Assembly (NCBI RefSeq): GCF_040546025.1
Contig: NZ_JBEPNA010000001.1
Coordinates: 1 to 64,000, forward strand
Reading direction: 5' to 3'
Length of the DNA: 64,000 bases
Source: Marisediminicola sp040546025
GTDB taxonomy: Bacteria; Actinomycetota; Actinomycetes; Actinomycetales; Microbacteriaceae
Below are positions 36,441 to 44,693 of the stretch, one piece after another. The notes beneath the pieces are model-generated. The model did no database searches. It had not been told where the DNA came from and saw only the letters and a list, made by a program, of their open reading frames with translations. The position numbers and the translations under genes are program-made. Every line of letters begins with the position of its first letter. The first letter of the stretch is position 1.

Positions 36441-36678
36441 CTTTCATCATTCAGGAGTTTGGGTGTGCCAGTACTGGTCAACGCTGGTCCTCGGCTTTCA
36501 TCATTCAGGAGCCGGGGGGCGGATGCCGGTGGCTCGGGCAACAATCTGGCGCGATACCGCGCTTCAGGCGGCTATTCGCCCCGAGTCGGCAAATTCCTGC
36601 GTGAGCGCGAAGGCCGGGGTGGCCTGACTCCTGAATGATGAAAGTCGCCGGGGTGGCCTGACTCCTGAATGATGAAAG
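36441..36678. mobile_element. MITE-like element: nested 17-bp inverted repeats
   Basis: The 17-bp word CTTTCATCATTCAGGAG occurs at 36441-36457 and 36495-36511, and its exact reverse complement at 36628-36644 and 36662-36678. The outer pair bounds 238 bp and the inner pair 150 bp. A further direct repeat of about 32 bp (CCGGGGTGGCCTGACTCCTG and onward) spans the two right-hand copies. There is no transposase. It fits a miniature inverted-repeat element or an extragenic palindromic repeat, between the thioredoxin and metallopeptidase genes. Confidence 0.7.
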
Positions 36679-36714
36679 TGATGAAAGTGGGCCGGCAGTC
36701 GGTAACGTGCATCC

Positions 36715-37605
36715 ATGACGTTCAACGACGACTCGAACATCAGCAATAGCCGTGTGCGACGCCGCGGCCGCACGACCGGACTTGCGGTGGGCGGGGGCGG
36801 CATCGGGGTAGTTGCGATCCTCCTCCTGTCGCAGCTGCTCGGCGTCGACCTGTCGGGCATCCTCGGAGGAGGCGCTGGCGGCGGCGCAGGCGGCCCCGCC
36901 CCGGAGGATTCCGCGCTGAGCGAGTGCCAGACCGGTGCAGACGCCAATGAGAGCGTCGACTGCCGCATGGCAGGAGCGCTGCTGTCGCTCGACGACTACT
37001 GGATCGAGGCCGCACCGGCGATCGGCGTGGAATTCCGCGAGCCGGACTTCGTCTTGTTCGACGGCGCCACCACGACCGCCTGCGGCAACGCCACGAGCGC
37101 CGTCGGTCCGTTCTACTGCCCGCCCGACGAGACCATCTACATCGACACGACGTTCTACGACCTGCTGCGCGAGCGGTTCGGCGCGAGCGGCGGCCCGCTC
37201 GCCGAGCTCTACGTCGTCGCCCACGAGTACGGCCACCACATCCAGCAGACCGCCGGCTTCTTCGAGGGAACCGATCGCTCCGACACCGGACCCGGCTCCG
37301 ACGCGATCCGCCTCGAAGTTCAGGCCGACTGCTTCGCGGGTGCCTGGGTCCGGGGAGCGTCCGAGACCGAGGACGAGTCCGGAACGCCCTACCTCGACCC
37401 CGTCACCCCGCAGCAGATTCAGGATGCGCTGAGCGCGGCATCCGCGGTCGGCGACGACCGCATCCAGGAGTCGGCCGGCGGTGGGGTGAACCCCGAGACC
37501 TGGACACACGGGTCGAGCGAGCAGCGGCAGAGGTGGTTCATGACCGGGTACGACAACGGGCCGGCGGCGTGCGACACGTTCGCGGTGAGCGCCGACCAGC
37601 TGTAG
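36715..37605 (+). CDS. neutral zinc metallopeptidase (YpfJ family)
   Basis: 296 aa. A cytoplasmic start is followed by one membrane anchor (TGLAVGGGGIGVVAILLL, about 21-40), a Gly-rich linker, and an extracytoplasmic domain with the zinc motif VAHEYGHHIQ (H170, E171, H174). A third ligand is probably the Glu in RLEVQADCFAGAW, as in the family. Conserved Cys pairs (SECQTG/DCRMAG; CGN/YCPP) suggest disulfides outside the cell. Substrate unknown. TAACGT at 36703-36708 lies 6 nt before the ATG. A MITE-like repeat lies just upstream. Confidence 0.9.
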   Translation: MTFNDDSNISNSRVRRRGRTTGLAVGGGGIGVVAILLLSQLLGVDLSGILGGGAGGGAGGPAPEDSALSECQTGADANESVDCRMAGALLSLDDYWIEAAPAIGVEFREPDFVLFDGATTTACGNATSAVGPFYCPPDETIYIDTTFYDLLRERFGASGGPLAELYVVAHEYGHHIQQTAGFFEGTDRSDTGPGSDAIRLEVQADCFAGAWVRGASETEDESGTPYLDPVTPQQIQDALSAASAVGDDRIQESAGGGVNPETWTHGSSEQRQRWFMTGYDNGPAACDTFAVSADQL

Positions 37606-37637
37606 CGGTGGTGCCGCAGGTCAGCGGCCCACCGGGC

Positions 37638-37985
37638 TCAGGAGCAGCAGCCGCCTCCGCAGCATCCGCCCTCGGCCTTGTCGTCGGCAGCGTCGGACGC
37701 AGCGTCGGACGCAGCGTCGGACGCAGCGTCGGAGGTCGCGGCGGAAGGCGCGGATGCCGCGAGCAGCGGGATCATCGTGACGGGCTTGCGTGCCACGACA
37801 GCCGGGGTCACCGGGGCGGCCTCCGGTAGTGCGGGCTTGGCCGTCGTACGGATGACGCTCGGCGCGTCGTCGCGCGCGGAGGCGGTGGCAGCGGCGTCGG
37901 TCTCGGCGAGATCGAAGTGGCGCTTCGGCGTGCCCGCCGTTGCGACGGAGCCTTCGGTGAACGCGGTGGTTGCGGAATCTGGCAC
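37638..37985 (-). CDS. hypothetical protein with SDAA repeats and Cys-Cys tail
   Basis: 115 aa from GTG 37985, which has AAGGAG 6 nt upstream (the frame is open to 38024 but without a ribosome site). The protein is Ala/Ser/Asp-rich and probably disordered: four SDAA units encoded by a 12-bp tandem repeat at about 37690-37737, then a tail EGGCCGGGCCS at the C-terminus. The tail carries four cysteines in two pairs, a pattern that could bind a metal or act as a thiol relay. A region around RKPVTMIPLLAAS is the only hydrophobic one. Not recognised. Confidence 0.65.
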   Translation of the reverse strand: MPDSATTAFTEGSVATAGTPKRHFDLAETDAAATASARDDAPSVIRTTAKPALPEAAPVTPAVVARKPVTMIPLLAASAPSAATSDAASDAASDAASDAADDKAEGGCCGGGCCS

Positions 37986-38143
37986 GGGTGTCTCCTTAGC
38001 CTGTTTGTAGCCCCAGTCTGTCACCAGTTGCTGGGCGGCGAGCAGACCGTGCGCACGCGGCGCCGCGCGGTGTCGGGCCGGCGGCCGCCACCGGCCGGAT
38101 TGCCGTCGCGTGTCACGGGCACGGGAGGGCGTAGCCTCGACCC

Positions 38144-38608
38144 ATGAAGCGCTCGCTCGCCGCCGGGCTCGTTGCCGTGCAACTGCTTCTCATCGCCGCG
38201 CTCGTGCTCATCCCGCACGGAGCGCTCTGGCCTCTCTCGCCGGCCGTTCTGACGCTCGGCATCCTGCTCGGCATCACCGGACTGGTGATCGCCATTCTCG
38301 GCGTGCTCGGCCTCGGACCGGCCCTGACCGCGAGCCCGATCCCGCGCGACCGGGCGCCGCTCGTCACGGGCGGGCTCTACGGATGGGTGCGGCATCCGAT
38401 CTACACCGGCCTCCTCGTCGGCGGCAGCGGCCTCGTGCTGCTCGGCGCCTCGGTCTGGCATCTCGTGCTCTGGCTGGGGCTCTTCGTGCTGCTCGCGCTC
38501 AAGTCGCGGTGGGAGGAGCGGATGCTGCTCGACGAGCATCCGGACTATCAGAACTACGCCGCCGACGTCGGCCGTTTCATTCCCGGCGTCGGGAAGCTCC
38601 GCCGGTAG
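38144..38608 (+). CDS. isoprenylcysteine carboxyl methyltransferase (ICMT)-like membrane protein
   Basis: 154 aa with four to five hydrophobic segments. The methyltransferase signature is RHPIYTGLLVGG after TM3, and the C-terminal motif EERMLLDEHPDYQNYAADVGRFIPG binds SAM in this family. Bacterial members methylate small lipophilic or protein targets that are mostly unknown; no prenylated-protein genes are nearby. TAGCCT at 38132-38137 is 6 nt before the ATG. The gene ends 12 bp before the end of the convergent EamA transporter gene. Confidence 0.87.
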   Translation: MKRSLAAGLVAVQLLLIAALVLIPHGALWPLSPAVLTLGILLGITGLVIAILGVLGLGPALTASPIPRDRAPLVTGGLYGWVRHPIYTGLLVGGSGLVLLGASVWHLVLWLGLFVLLALKSRWEERMLLDEHPDYQNYAADVGRFIPGVGKLRR

Positions 38609-38620
38609 AAGGCGGCGCGG

Positions 38621-39481
38621 TCAGCCGCTCGCGAACAGCCCCGCCGCGGCGACCGCGAGAACGAGGCCGACGACCTGCGGGGGAGCGAGCCGCTCGCGCA
38701 GGACCAGCGCGGCGAGCACGACCGTGATGGGCGAGCAGAGCGCGGCGAGAACCCCGATGATCGACACGTCGCCGACGCGCACGCCGGTCAGCATGAAGAC
38801 ATCGGCGGCCGCGGCGAGCACCCCGCCGGCCAGGCCCAGGCGAACGCCCCCGGCCCAGCCGCCGCGCCAACTGCCCGAACGACGCGGGCCCCGTGCGGCC
38901 ACCGAGGCGGCCGCGGCGAGCAGCACGGTCACCGCGACGCCGCGGCCGACGACGAGGGTCAGGATGCCGGAGTCGCCCGGGGTGTTGTCGAGCACGATGA
39001 TGCCGGTGCCCATGCTCGCACCGGCAAGGATCGCCAGCAGGATGCCGCTGGCCAGAGGGCGCACGGCCTCCGTGTGTGGCACGACGCCGACGAGGACCAC
39101 CGCGGCGAGGGCGACCACGATGCCCGCAGAGCCGGTGAGAGCGAGCTGCTCGCCGCTCGCGAGTCCGTAGGCGACCGGCACGATCGCCGCGACGACGGCC
39201 AGGAGCGGTGCGAGGATGCTCATCGGCCCGATCGCGAGGCTCGCGTAGAGCAGTGCCACGGTGCAGGCTGCGACGACTCCCGCGATGACTCCCCAGACGA
39301 GCGCTCCCGTCGACCAGGTGCCGCCGAAGATCGGCAGCGCCACGGTCAGCAGGATGAGCCCGGCGAGAGCGCTCAGAGCGGATGCCCGGATCGCGAGGAT
39401 CCGGCCGGCGGCGAGCCCGCCGAGGAAGTCCGCGGCACCGAAGAAGACGGCTGTGCCCAGCCCGAGGATCGCGGTGAGCAT
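38621..39481 (-). CDS. EamA-family (DMT) transporter
   Basis: 286 aa, ten hydrophobic segments in two EamA repeats, such as FGAADFLGGLAAGRI, LILLTVALPIFG, and the last pair LALAAVVLVGVV-like and VVGLVLAVAAAGLFA. EamA proteins export amino acids, nucleotides or drugs; the substrate here is unknown. The ATG follows GGAAGGAACCGG. It lies leftward of the DAB operon, in the same orientation but separated by 118 bp that contain no terminator-like hairpin that I can see. Confidence 0.85.
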   Translation of the reverse strand: MLTAILGLGTAVFFGAADFLGGLAAGRILAIRASALSALAGLILLTVALPIFGGTWSTGALVWGVIAGVVAACTVALLYASLAIGPMSILAPLLAVVAAIVPVAYGLASGEQLALTGSAGIVVALAAVVLVGVVPHTEAVRPLASGILLAILAGASMGTGIIVLDNTPGDSGILTLVVGRGVAVTVLLAAAASVAARGPRRSGSWRGGWAGGVRLGLAGGVLAAAADVFMLTGVRVGDVSIIGVLAALCSPITVVLAALVLRERLAPPQVVGLVLAVAAAGLFASG

Positions 39482-39599
39482 CCGGTTCCTTCCGCTGCGG
39501 CCCCGAACCCGACGGGCACGCCCACACTATCCAGCGGGTGAGTCGACCACGTTTCGGTCGCGGGCTCAGACCGCGCACGCATCGCCTGGCCGGCGACCG

Positions 39600-39917
39600 T
39601 CAGCGGAAGTATTCGGGCCTGCTGACGTAGGTGTCGGCGACGAACATGACCCCGCTTGAGCTGTGAAGCATTTCGCGCACCGCATCGATGAGGTCGCCGG
39701 CCTTGTCGGGGGGCAGCACGGTGATGAGCATCGTGAGTGTGTCGTACTCGTTGAACAGCAGCGCGCCGGAATGCTGGCCGTGATGCCCGATGCCGGAGAC
39801 GCCGGAGACCGCCGTGTATCCGGTGGCTCCGGCCGACGTGATCAGGTCGCGGATGGCTGGCGCCTCTCGCGCCGATACGACGATCTCGATTCTCGTCATC
39901 TTGGTGAGGTTGTTCAC
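39600..39917 (-). CDS. PII-like signal protein of the DAB operon
   Basis: 105 aa. It resembles the PII family: N-terminal strand MTRIEIVVSAREAPAIRDLITSAG, a T-loop-like stretch GYTAVSGVSGIGHHGQHSG, then NEYDTLTMLITVLPPDKAGDLIDAVREML and a C-terminal strand SGVMFVADTYVS. The T-loop shows no classic uridylylation Tyr. Start GTG 39917 overlaps the dabA stop as GTGA, with GAAGGAG upstream, so it is coupled to dabA. PII-like proteins next to carbonate or bicarbonate transporters sense nucleotides and gate transport; it probably regulates DabAB. Ligand unknown. Confidence 0.8.
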   Translation of the reverse strand: MNNLTKMTRIEIVVSAREAPAIRDLITSAGATGYTAVSGVSGIGHHGQHSGALLFNEYDTLTMLITVLPPDKAGDLIDAVREMLHSSSGVMFVADTYVSRPEYFR

Positions 39918-42352
39918 TGCTGTGCTCCTTCTGCTGGCGGCAGGGGTGCCGTGTGCCAGCCATACCGGGTGTAGTGCATCCACGGGTCGGTTCTCCGTTC
40001 GCGAGCGGTGATGGTGATCCACTCGTTGTCGAACAGGTCTCGCAGCACCTGGTTGCGGGAGATGATCTGGCCGATGGTCTCGAGGGGTGCCTGCACGATG
40101 ACGGCCAGTCTGAGCGGCTCGTGCAGGAGGGCAGTGCCGACGCCGACCGATTGCCACGGCAACCCCCGCCGCAGGTCTCCGCCCTGGCCCGCGAGCACGC
40201 CGATGGTGCCGATGGCGTTGTGGACCGTCTTGGTGCCGGCTCCGTGAAGGTCGGGATTGATGCTGGAGAAGTAGTACTGGTGGTTGATCCACTGGGCAAC
40301 GACGACCGGCGCCGTCAGGACGGTCTCCAGTCCCGTGCCGTGCGCGTCGAACTCCGGCACATAGGAGTGAAGGAATACGCGGCGGGACAGGTCCACGCCG
40401 CGTGTCAGCTCGCGCGGACCGATGATCATCGCGGCGTTGCCGGCCAGCCCGAGCTCCGGGTAGACCTCGGCCCAGTCGTGGGCGCGCCGGCGCAGGCGTG
40501 TCGTCGAGTGACGCGGGGACGCCCCGGGCAGGTCGCGGGCGCGTTCACGAACCAGACGGTCCGCCGCCGTGCTCTGCCGCCGGAGGAAGTCGTCCGCCAG
40601 AGCGCGGTGGGAGGCGGGCAGGGAGTGGGTGTCGAGAAGCGTGATCGCGTCGGTGACGGTGTTGTGTTCGGCGGCGATGAACACCGTGTCCTTCGGGATG
40701 CTGATCCCGCGAGCCTCGAGCAGCTCGCGCACGCCGGGATCGTTGAAGATCACGGTGGCCGCGCGGGCGTTCGCTGCCCCCGGGTTTCCGCCGCACGCTC
40801 CACAGTCCAAGGCGGACTGGTAGAGGTTGTTCCGGCTGTCCGACCCGTGCCCGGCCAGCACCACGAGCCGGCCGAACCGCGCCATCCCCATCATCCGCAG
40901 GGACGTCTCGGCCAGCACCGCGCGCTCTTCCAGAGTGAAGGCATCGGCGACGGTGACGCTCGACTCGAGCGCCCGGCCGGCGAGCCGCTCCTCCCGGATC
41001 CGCGCCAGCAGTCCGGGTGCGAACGTGCGAAGCACGCTCGTCAGCCCGTAGAACCAGCCGGCGGTCTCGGCGAATGCGAAGGAGGTCGCGGTGCCGGATT
41101 CCCCCGCGTGCAGCGCCCGGTCAACGGCGTCGCGTCGACGCGCGGCGGTGACCCGCCTCGTCGCCGTGGCGTCGTCGCGGGGAGCCTCCGTGACGGTGTG
41201 CCGCGGTGTGAGGAGGGCCGGCAGGGAATTGACGGCGCCCTTCCCGCGGTGGCGCACGAACCGGATCGGAACGCCGAAGAATCCGGCGAAGCCGAAGGTT
41301 TCGATGGTCGAGGCCGTTTCGAGGTGCCGGCGGGCACCCTCGGACCGCGGGTCGATGCACATGACGACCTGAATTCCCGGGCGTTCGGTGGGTGCGTGTG
41401 CGGTGGACAGCGAAGAGAGGAGCCGGCTGCGGTAGTTCAACTCGTAGGCGAGCTGCCAGGTGAACAGGTGGTCCCGGGTCGGGTGCGCCGCCAGCACCCG
41501 GGCCACCGTCGAAATATCGACGGGGCCGACGTGGGTGCCGACGAGGCGGCCGGCCAGCAGTTCGGCTCGACGCTGCAATTCGGTGGCTGGCTCGTGTTCG
41601 CGCGGGATCGGGCCGGTGAGCGACGGCGGGATCTGCAGGGCGTGCCTGGTGCCGAACCGGACCGCCAGAAACGAGGTGAGGTCGATGTCGCCGACCTTCT
41701 CGGCGCGCCACTTGATGTGACTGGCCCACCCGGGCAGCTGGTGAAGCTCGAGCGCAAGGACCCTCTGAACATCATCCGCTTCGACTCCGAGCTGGTCCAG
41801 CGCCCACCCCAGCCCGGCATCCGGCCCCTCCGGCAAGCCGCGAAGGCGACGCCGCGCTCCCGGCGCCAGGGAGGGGTCGTGACGGATGAGCGTGCGCCAC
41901 GCCGCGTAGAGCCCGTGTTGCCGGTGCGGCATCGGCCAGAGGGGATCAGGGGTCAGGAACGCCGCAACCCACCGGCTGGTTATCTCGTCAAGGCGGCTCA
42001 GCGGGGAGGTGCGGAGGCTCGCGCCGGTGTCGTGCGACTGGTCGAGCTCCAGTTCCAGTGCGGCCAGGCGAGCGGCGGGCAGGGTGGTCTCGCCGATCGT
42101 GACAGTGCCCGTCAGCTCGGGGATCCGCAGACGCACCGCAGCCTCGAGATCTGCGAGCACGATTCGACCCCGCTTGTGGTCGGCCAGGTAGTCGGTCCGC
42201 TGCCGTGTGAGCGGACCGAGCGACCGCGCGGACTCGAATGGTCGAGACTCGCTGCCGGCAAGCGGATTGACGGCGATGAAGGAGTCCAACGGCCAGGAGG
42301 GCACGATGTCGTGGGCGGCGGAGGCCACGGCCACGCGAAGCAGAAGGCTCAC
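39914..42352 (-). CDS. dabA: DabA-like subunit of inorganic carbon uptake complex (DUF2309)
   Basis: 812 aa. DabA is the carbonic-anhydrase-like subunit of the DAB inorganic-carbon transporter. It carries VMCIDPRSE (C332, D334), GHGSDSRNN (H502) and ALDCGACGG (C517, C520). The H502-to-C517 spacing of 15 equals that of the described zinc-site His and Cys in Halothiobacillus DabA. The N-terminal region has PLAGSE and SWPLDSFIAVNP. The C-terminal part has WINHQYYFSSINP. It has no membrane helices of its own and is expected to sit on DabB. GTG 42352 overlaps the dabB stop as GTGA. Confidence 0.9.
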   Translation of the reverse strand: MSLLLRVAVASAAHDIVPSWPLDSFIAVNPLAGSESRPFESARSLGPLTRQRTDYLADHKRGRIVLADLEAAVRLRIPELTGTVTIGETTLPAARLAALELELDQSHDTGASLRTSPLSRLDEITSRWVAAFLTPDPLWPMPHRQHGLYAAWRTLIRHDPSLAPGARRRLRGLPEGPDAGLGWALDQLGVEADDVQRVLALELHQLPGWASHIKWRAEKVGDIDLTSFLAVRFGTRHALQIPPSLTGPIPREHEPATELQRRAELLAGRLVGTHVGPVDISTVARVLAAHPTRDHLFTWQLAYELNYRSRLLSSLSTAHAPTERPGIQVVMCIDPRSEGARRHLETASTIETFGFAGFFGVPIRFVRHRGKGAVNSLPALLTPRHTVTEAPRDDATATRRVTAARRRDAVDRALHAGESGTATSFAFAETAGWFYGLTSVLRTFAPGLLARIREERLAGRALESSVTVADAFTLEERAVLAETSLRMMGMARFGRLVVLAGHGSDSRNNLYQSALDCGACGGNPGAANARAATVIFNDPGVRELLEARGISIPKDTVFIAAEHNTVTDAITLLDTHSLPASHRALADDFLRRQSTAADRLVRERARDLPGASPRHSTTRLRRRAHDWAEVYPELGLAGNAAMIIGPRELTRGVDLSRRVFLHSYVPEFDAHGTGLETVLTAPVVVAQWINHQYYFSSINPDLHGAGTKTVHNAIGTIGVLAGQGGDLRRGLPWQSVGVGTALLHEPLRLAVIVQAPLETIGQIISRNQVLRDLFDNEWITITARERRTDPWMHYTRYGWHTAPLPPAEGAQQ

Positions 42353-43866
42353 GGTGTTCCTTTCGAGAAGGATGTGGGGGAAAGCGAGGCGGCGAGCGCG
42401 CGGCTGTATGCGAGATCGCGCAGGCCGCCCCACCGCCTGCCGGTGCGGGTCAGCAGTCCGACGGCGCCGAGGCCCAGCGCCGGGAGGACCAGCATCCACA
42501 CGGGAGCCGCCGCGACGGAGGCCTCGGCGTCGAGCACCGACGCGAAGAGGGCAAGGAATGCGGTGTAGCCAAAGCCAATCCCCACGATGGACAGCACGCC
42601 GAGACCGACGGTCAGGCGAGAGAAGTTCGTCGCGAGCCCGACCGCCAGCGTCACGATTCCGGTGACGGCAACGAAGAGGAGCAACCCGATGCTCGCCGGG
42701 GACACCCCGGGGTTGATCGTCGCCTGCGCGGCGAACAGCGCGCCGAGGGTGAGCAGACCGGAGCCGGCGACGGCCGCGACGACCACCCGCCGCCGGGTCG
42801 GCGGGCGCACGGGAAGATCGCGTGATGCGGCATGCGTACGCACCCCCATTCCGGCGCCAAGAAAGAGAGTGGACTTGAACAGGGAGTGGGCGATCAGGTG
42901 GAAGATCGCGGCGGCGAGGGCACCCAGGCCGCACGCCATCACCATGAACCCCATCTGGGCCATGGTCGAGAACACCAGGCGGCCCTTGACGTCGGGTTTG
43001 ACCATGCGCACCGCGGAGGCGTACACAAGCGTTGCCGCACCCGCAAGGAAGACCACCGTCATCACGGACTGGTGCACAGTGATCGCCGGGGCGAATCGGA
43101 TCAGCAGAATCGCCCCCGCATTCACCACCCCGGCATGCATGAGCGCCGAAACCGGGGTGGGGGCCGAGAGAGTACTGGGTAACCACGTGTGGAACGGGAT
43201 CTGGCTGGAACGCGCCAGTGCCCCGGTGACGAGCAGGAGCGCCACCAGAATCTGGACCGGCTCTGGCAGCGTGGCCAGGAGCGATCCCAGACGATTCAAC
43301 GGCACGTCCCCACCGGCCCCGACGGTAATGACAGCAGCGGCCGACAGGACGGCCGTGTCGCCGATGGCCAACTGCACGGCGGTTCGCCGCACGCCGGCCC
43401 GGGCCAGTGGCGCCGACGGGTAGGTCGCCAGCAGAAGCACGAGTGCGGCGCCCGCGGCGACCCACGCTGCGGCAAAGGTGAGCACAGAGCCGGCGCAGAC
43501 CAGCAACACGGTGAAACCGGTGAGCAGGTTCGTCATCGTGACAAACCATCCCTGCCGGAGGTCGCCTCGGAGGTAGCGCACTGCGAAGCACTGGATGAGC
43601 CCGCTCAGCCCCAGCACGAGGATCGCCATAATTACGGCGAGCGGGTCCAGTCGCACCGGGCCGGAGCCGGCATCGATGCCCGGCTGTCGGGTGGCGAGAA
43701 CGAGCCAGCCGGCGGCCAGCGCGGCGACGAATCCGACTCCGACGAGCCCGCACGCGACTCGAGCCAGCAGGTCACGGTCGATGCCAGCGCGACCTCCGAC
43801 CGCTGATGACAGGGCGGCGACGAAGGGCAACGTGACGACCGATGCCACCAACAACCAGTTGTCCAC
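42349..43866 (-). CDS. dabB: DabB-like proton-translocating subunit (NuoL/MrpA fold)
   Basis: 505 aa with about 13 hydrophobic segments of the complex I antiporter fold. Key elements are QIPFHTWLPSTLSAPTPVSALMHAGVVNAGAILL, where Lys/His/Glu positions of the proton channel lie, and HLIAHSLFKSTLFLGAG. It is shorter than NuoL and adjacent to dabA, so the DAB role is preferred over complex I. Cation flow through DabB drives bicarbonate hydration by DabA. GAGGTAA precedes GTG 43866. A 7-bp inverted repeat at 43875-43904 upstream is a likely operator for the divergent regulator. Confidence 0.88.
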   Translation of the reverse strand: MDNWLLVASVVTLPFVAALSSAVGGRAGIDRDLLARVACGLVGVGFVAALAAGWLVLATRQPGIDAGSGPVRLDPLAVIMAILVLGLSGLIQCFAVRYLRGDLRQGWFVTMTNLLTGFTVLLVCAGSVLTFAAAWVAAGAALVLLLATYPSAPLARAGVRRTAVQLAIGDTAVLSAAAVITVGAGGDVPLNRLGSLLATLPEPVQILVALLLVTGALARSSQIPFHTWLPSTLSAPTPVSALMHAGVVNAGAILLIRFAPAITVHQSVMTVVFLAGAATLVYASAVRMVKPDVKGRLVFSTMAQMGFMVMACGLGALAAAIFHLIAHSLFKSTLFLGAGMGVRTHAASRDLPVRPPTRRRVVVAAVAGSGLLTLGALFAAQATINPGVSPASIGLLLFVAVTGIVTLAVGLATNFSRLTVGLGVLSIVGIGFGYTAFLALFASVLDAEASVAAAPVWMLVLPALGLGAVGLLTRTGRRWGGLRDLAYSRALAASLSPTSFSKGTP

Positions 43867-43874
43867 ACTTACCT

Positions 43875-43904
43875 CGTTTTCCTGAAACTCAATACACGAA
43901 AACG
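43875..43904. promoter_or_regulatory. candidate operator between dabB and its divergent regulator
   Basis: CGTTTTC at 43875-43881 and GAAAACG at 43898-43904 form a perfect 7-bp inverted repeat with 16 bp between. It stands out in a 69-70% GC genome for its A/T runs and lies 9 bp upstream of the dabB start. It is a plausible binding site for the winged-helix protein at 43974. Confidence 0.5.
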
Positions 43905-43973
43905 ATAGCAGGTAATGGAGAGCGTGAATACGCTGTGCTGAGTCTCATGACAGGTGACGGCTAGGCTGCACCG

Positions 43974-44285
43974 ATGGCCCAATGGACGTTTCTCACCAAC
44001 CACGCGCACGTGCTGATGTGCGTGGCGGAGAATCCCAACGTGCGGCTGCGCGACGTGGCGGTGCAAGTCGGGATCACCGAGCGCGCCGCCCAGCGGATCG
44101 TCACAGAGCTCGAAGAGGCCGGCTACCTGGAGCGCGAGCGCGAAGGTCGTCGCAACAGCTACCGGTTGCACACGGCGATGCCGTTGCGGCACCCGTTGGA
44201 CAGCGACCATCGGGTTGGAGAACTGCTGGCCATTTTCGCCCGCCCGTCCCAAGGAACTGTGGCGGCCGCCCCCGATGGCCCTTGA
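43974..44285 (+). CDS. winged-helix transcriptional regulator, MarR/ArsR-like
   Basis: 103 aa. The N-terminus TFLTNHAHVLMCVAENPNVRLRD leads into the HTH VAVQVGITERAAQRIVTELEEAGYLE, and the wing is RREGRRNSYRLH-like (EREGRRNSYRL). It is a single winged-helix domain without a ligand-binding domain, and so may be a dimer. It is divergent from dabB with an inverted repeat in between, and upstream of the small-protein/metallopeptidase/ATP-grasp cassette. It may control either side. TAGGCT at 43962-43967 is 6 nt before the ATG, overlapping nothing. Confidence 0.82.
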   Translation: MAQWTFLTNHAHVLMCVAENPNVRLRDVAVQVGITERAAQRIVTELEEAGYLEREREGRRNSYRLHTAMPLRHPLDSDHRVGELLAIFARPSQGTVAAAPDGP

Positions 44286-44368
44286 ATTCTCGACCCCTTG
44301 ACCGTGCGCGAACGGCTATGTGAGGATCAACGCGACCCGCGTGGGCGGGGCGCGACGAGGAGGTCCCC

Positions 44369-44668
44369 ATGACGGCAGACGAGCTCGTCGGCACGTGGAT
44401 TGACTCCCACGAGGAAGGCCGCGACGGGGTGCAGGTATTCCGCACTCAGGAGTACGAATTCCCGCCATCACGCGGACGGATGTCGTTCACACTGCGGGCC
44501 GACGGCAGCGCGATCACCGGGCAACCAGGCCCCGATGACCGAGGCGTGACCGGCGGCGGCAGCTGGAGAATCGACGGTGCCGTTCTCACCATTCGCAGCC
44601 CCGGCGGGTCTGCGACGTACGACGTGCTCTCCGCAGACCCGAGCCACCTGGAGCTGCGACCGCACTGA
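44369..44668 (+). CDS. small beta-rich protein, first gene of the KD-repeat cassette
   Basis: 99 aa with a strong ribosome site, GAGGAGGT. It starts LVGTWIDSHEE, has FPPSRGRMSFTLRADGSA, then GGGSWRIDGAVLTI and ends LELRPH. The pattern of alternating strands suggests a lipocalin-like beta-barrel of unknown function, with no signal peptide. I believe similar small proteins with FPPSRGR exist, but I cannot verify any linkage. It lies 25 bp before the metallopeptidase gene, so it is very likely in one transcript with it. Confidence 0.7.
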   Translation: MTADELVGTWIDSHEEGRDGVQVFRTQEYEFPPSRGRMSFTLRADGSAITGQPGPDDRGVTGGGSWRIDGAVLTIRSPGGSATYDVLSADPSHLELRPH

Positions 44669-44693
44669 CTCCCCACCGAAGGAGTGAACCGCA

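Noticed and set aside
36505..37509. Minus-strand open frame of 334 codons over the zinc metallopeptidase
   Set aside because: The plus-strand frame carries a clear HEYGHH enzyme; the minus frame is a shadow plus MITE-like DNA.
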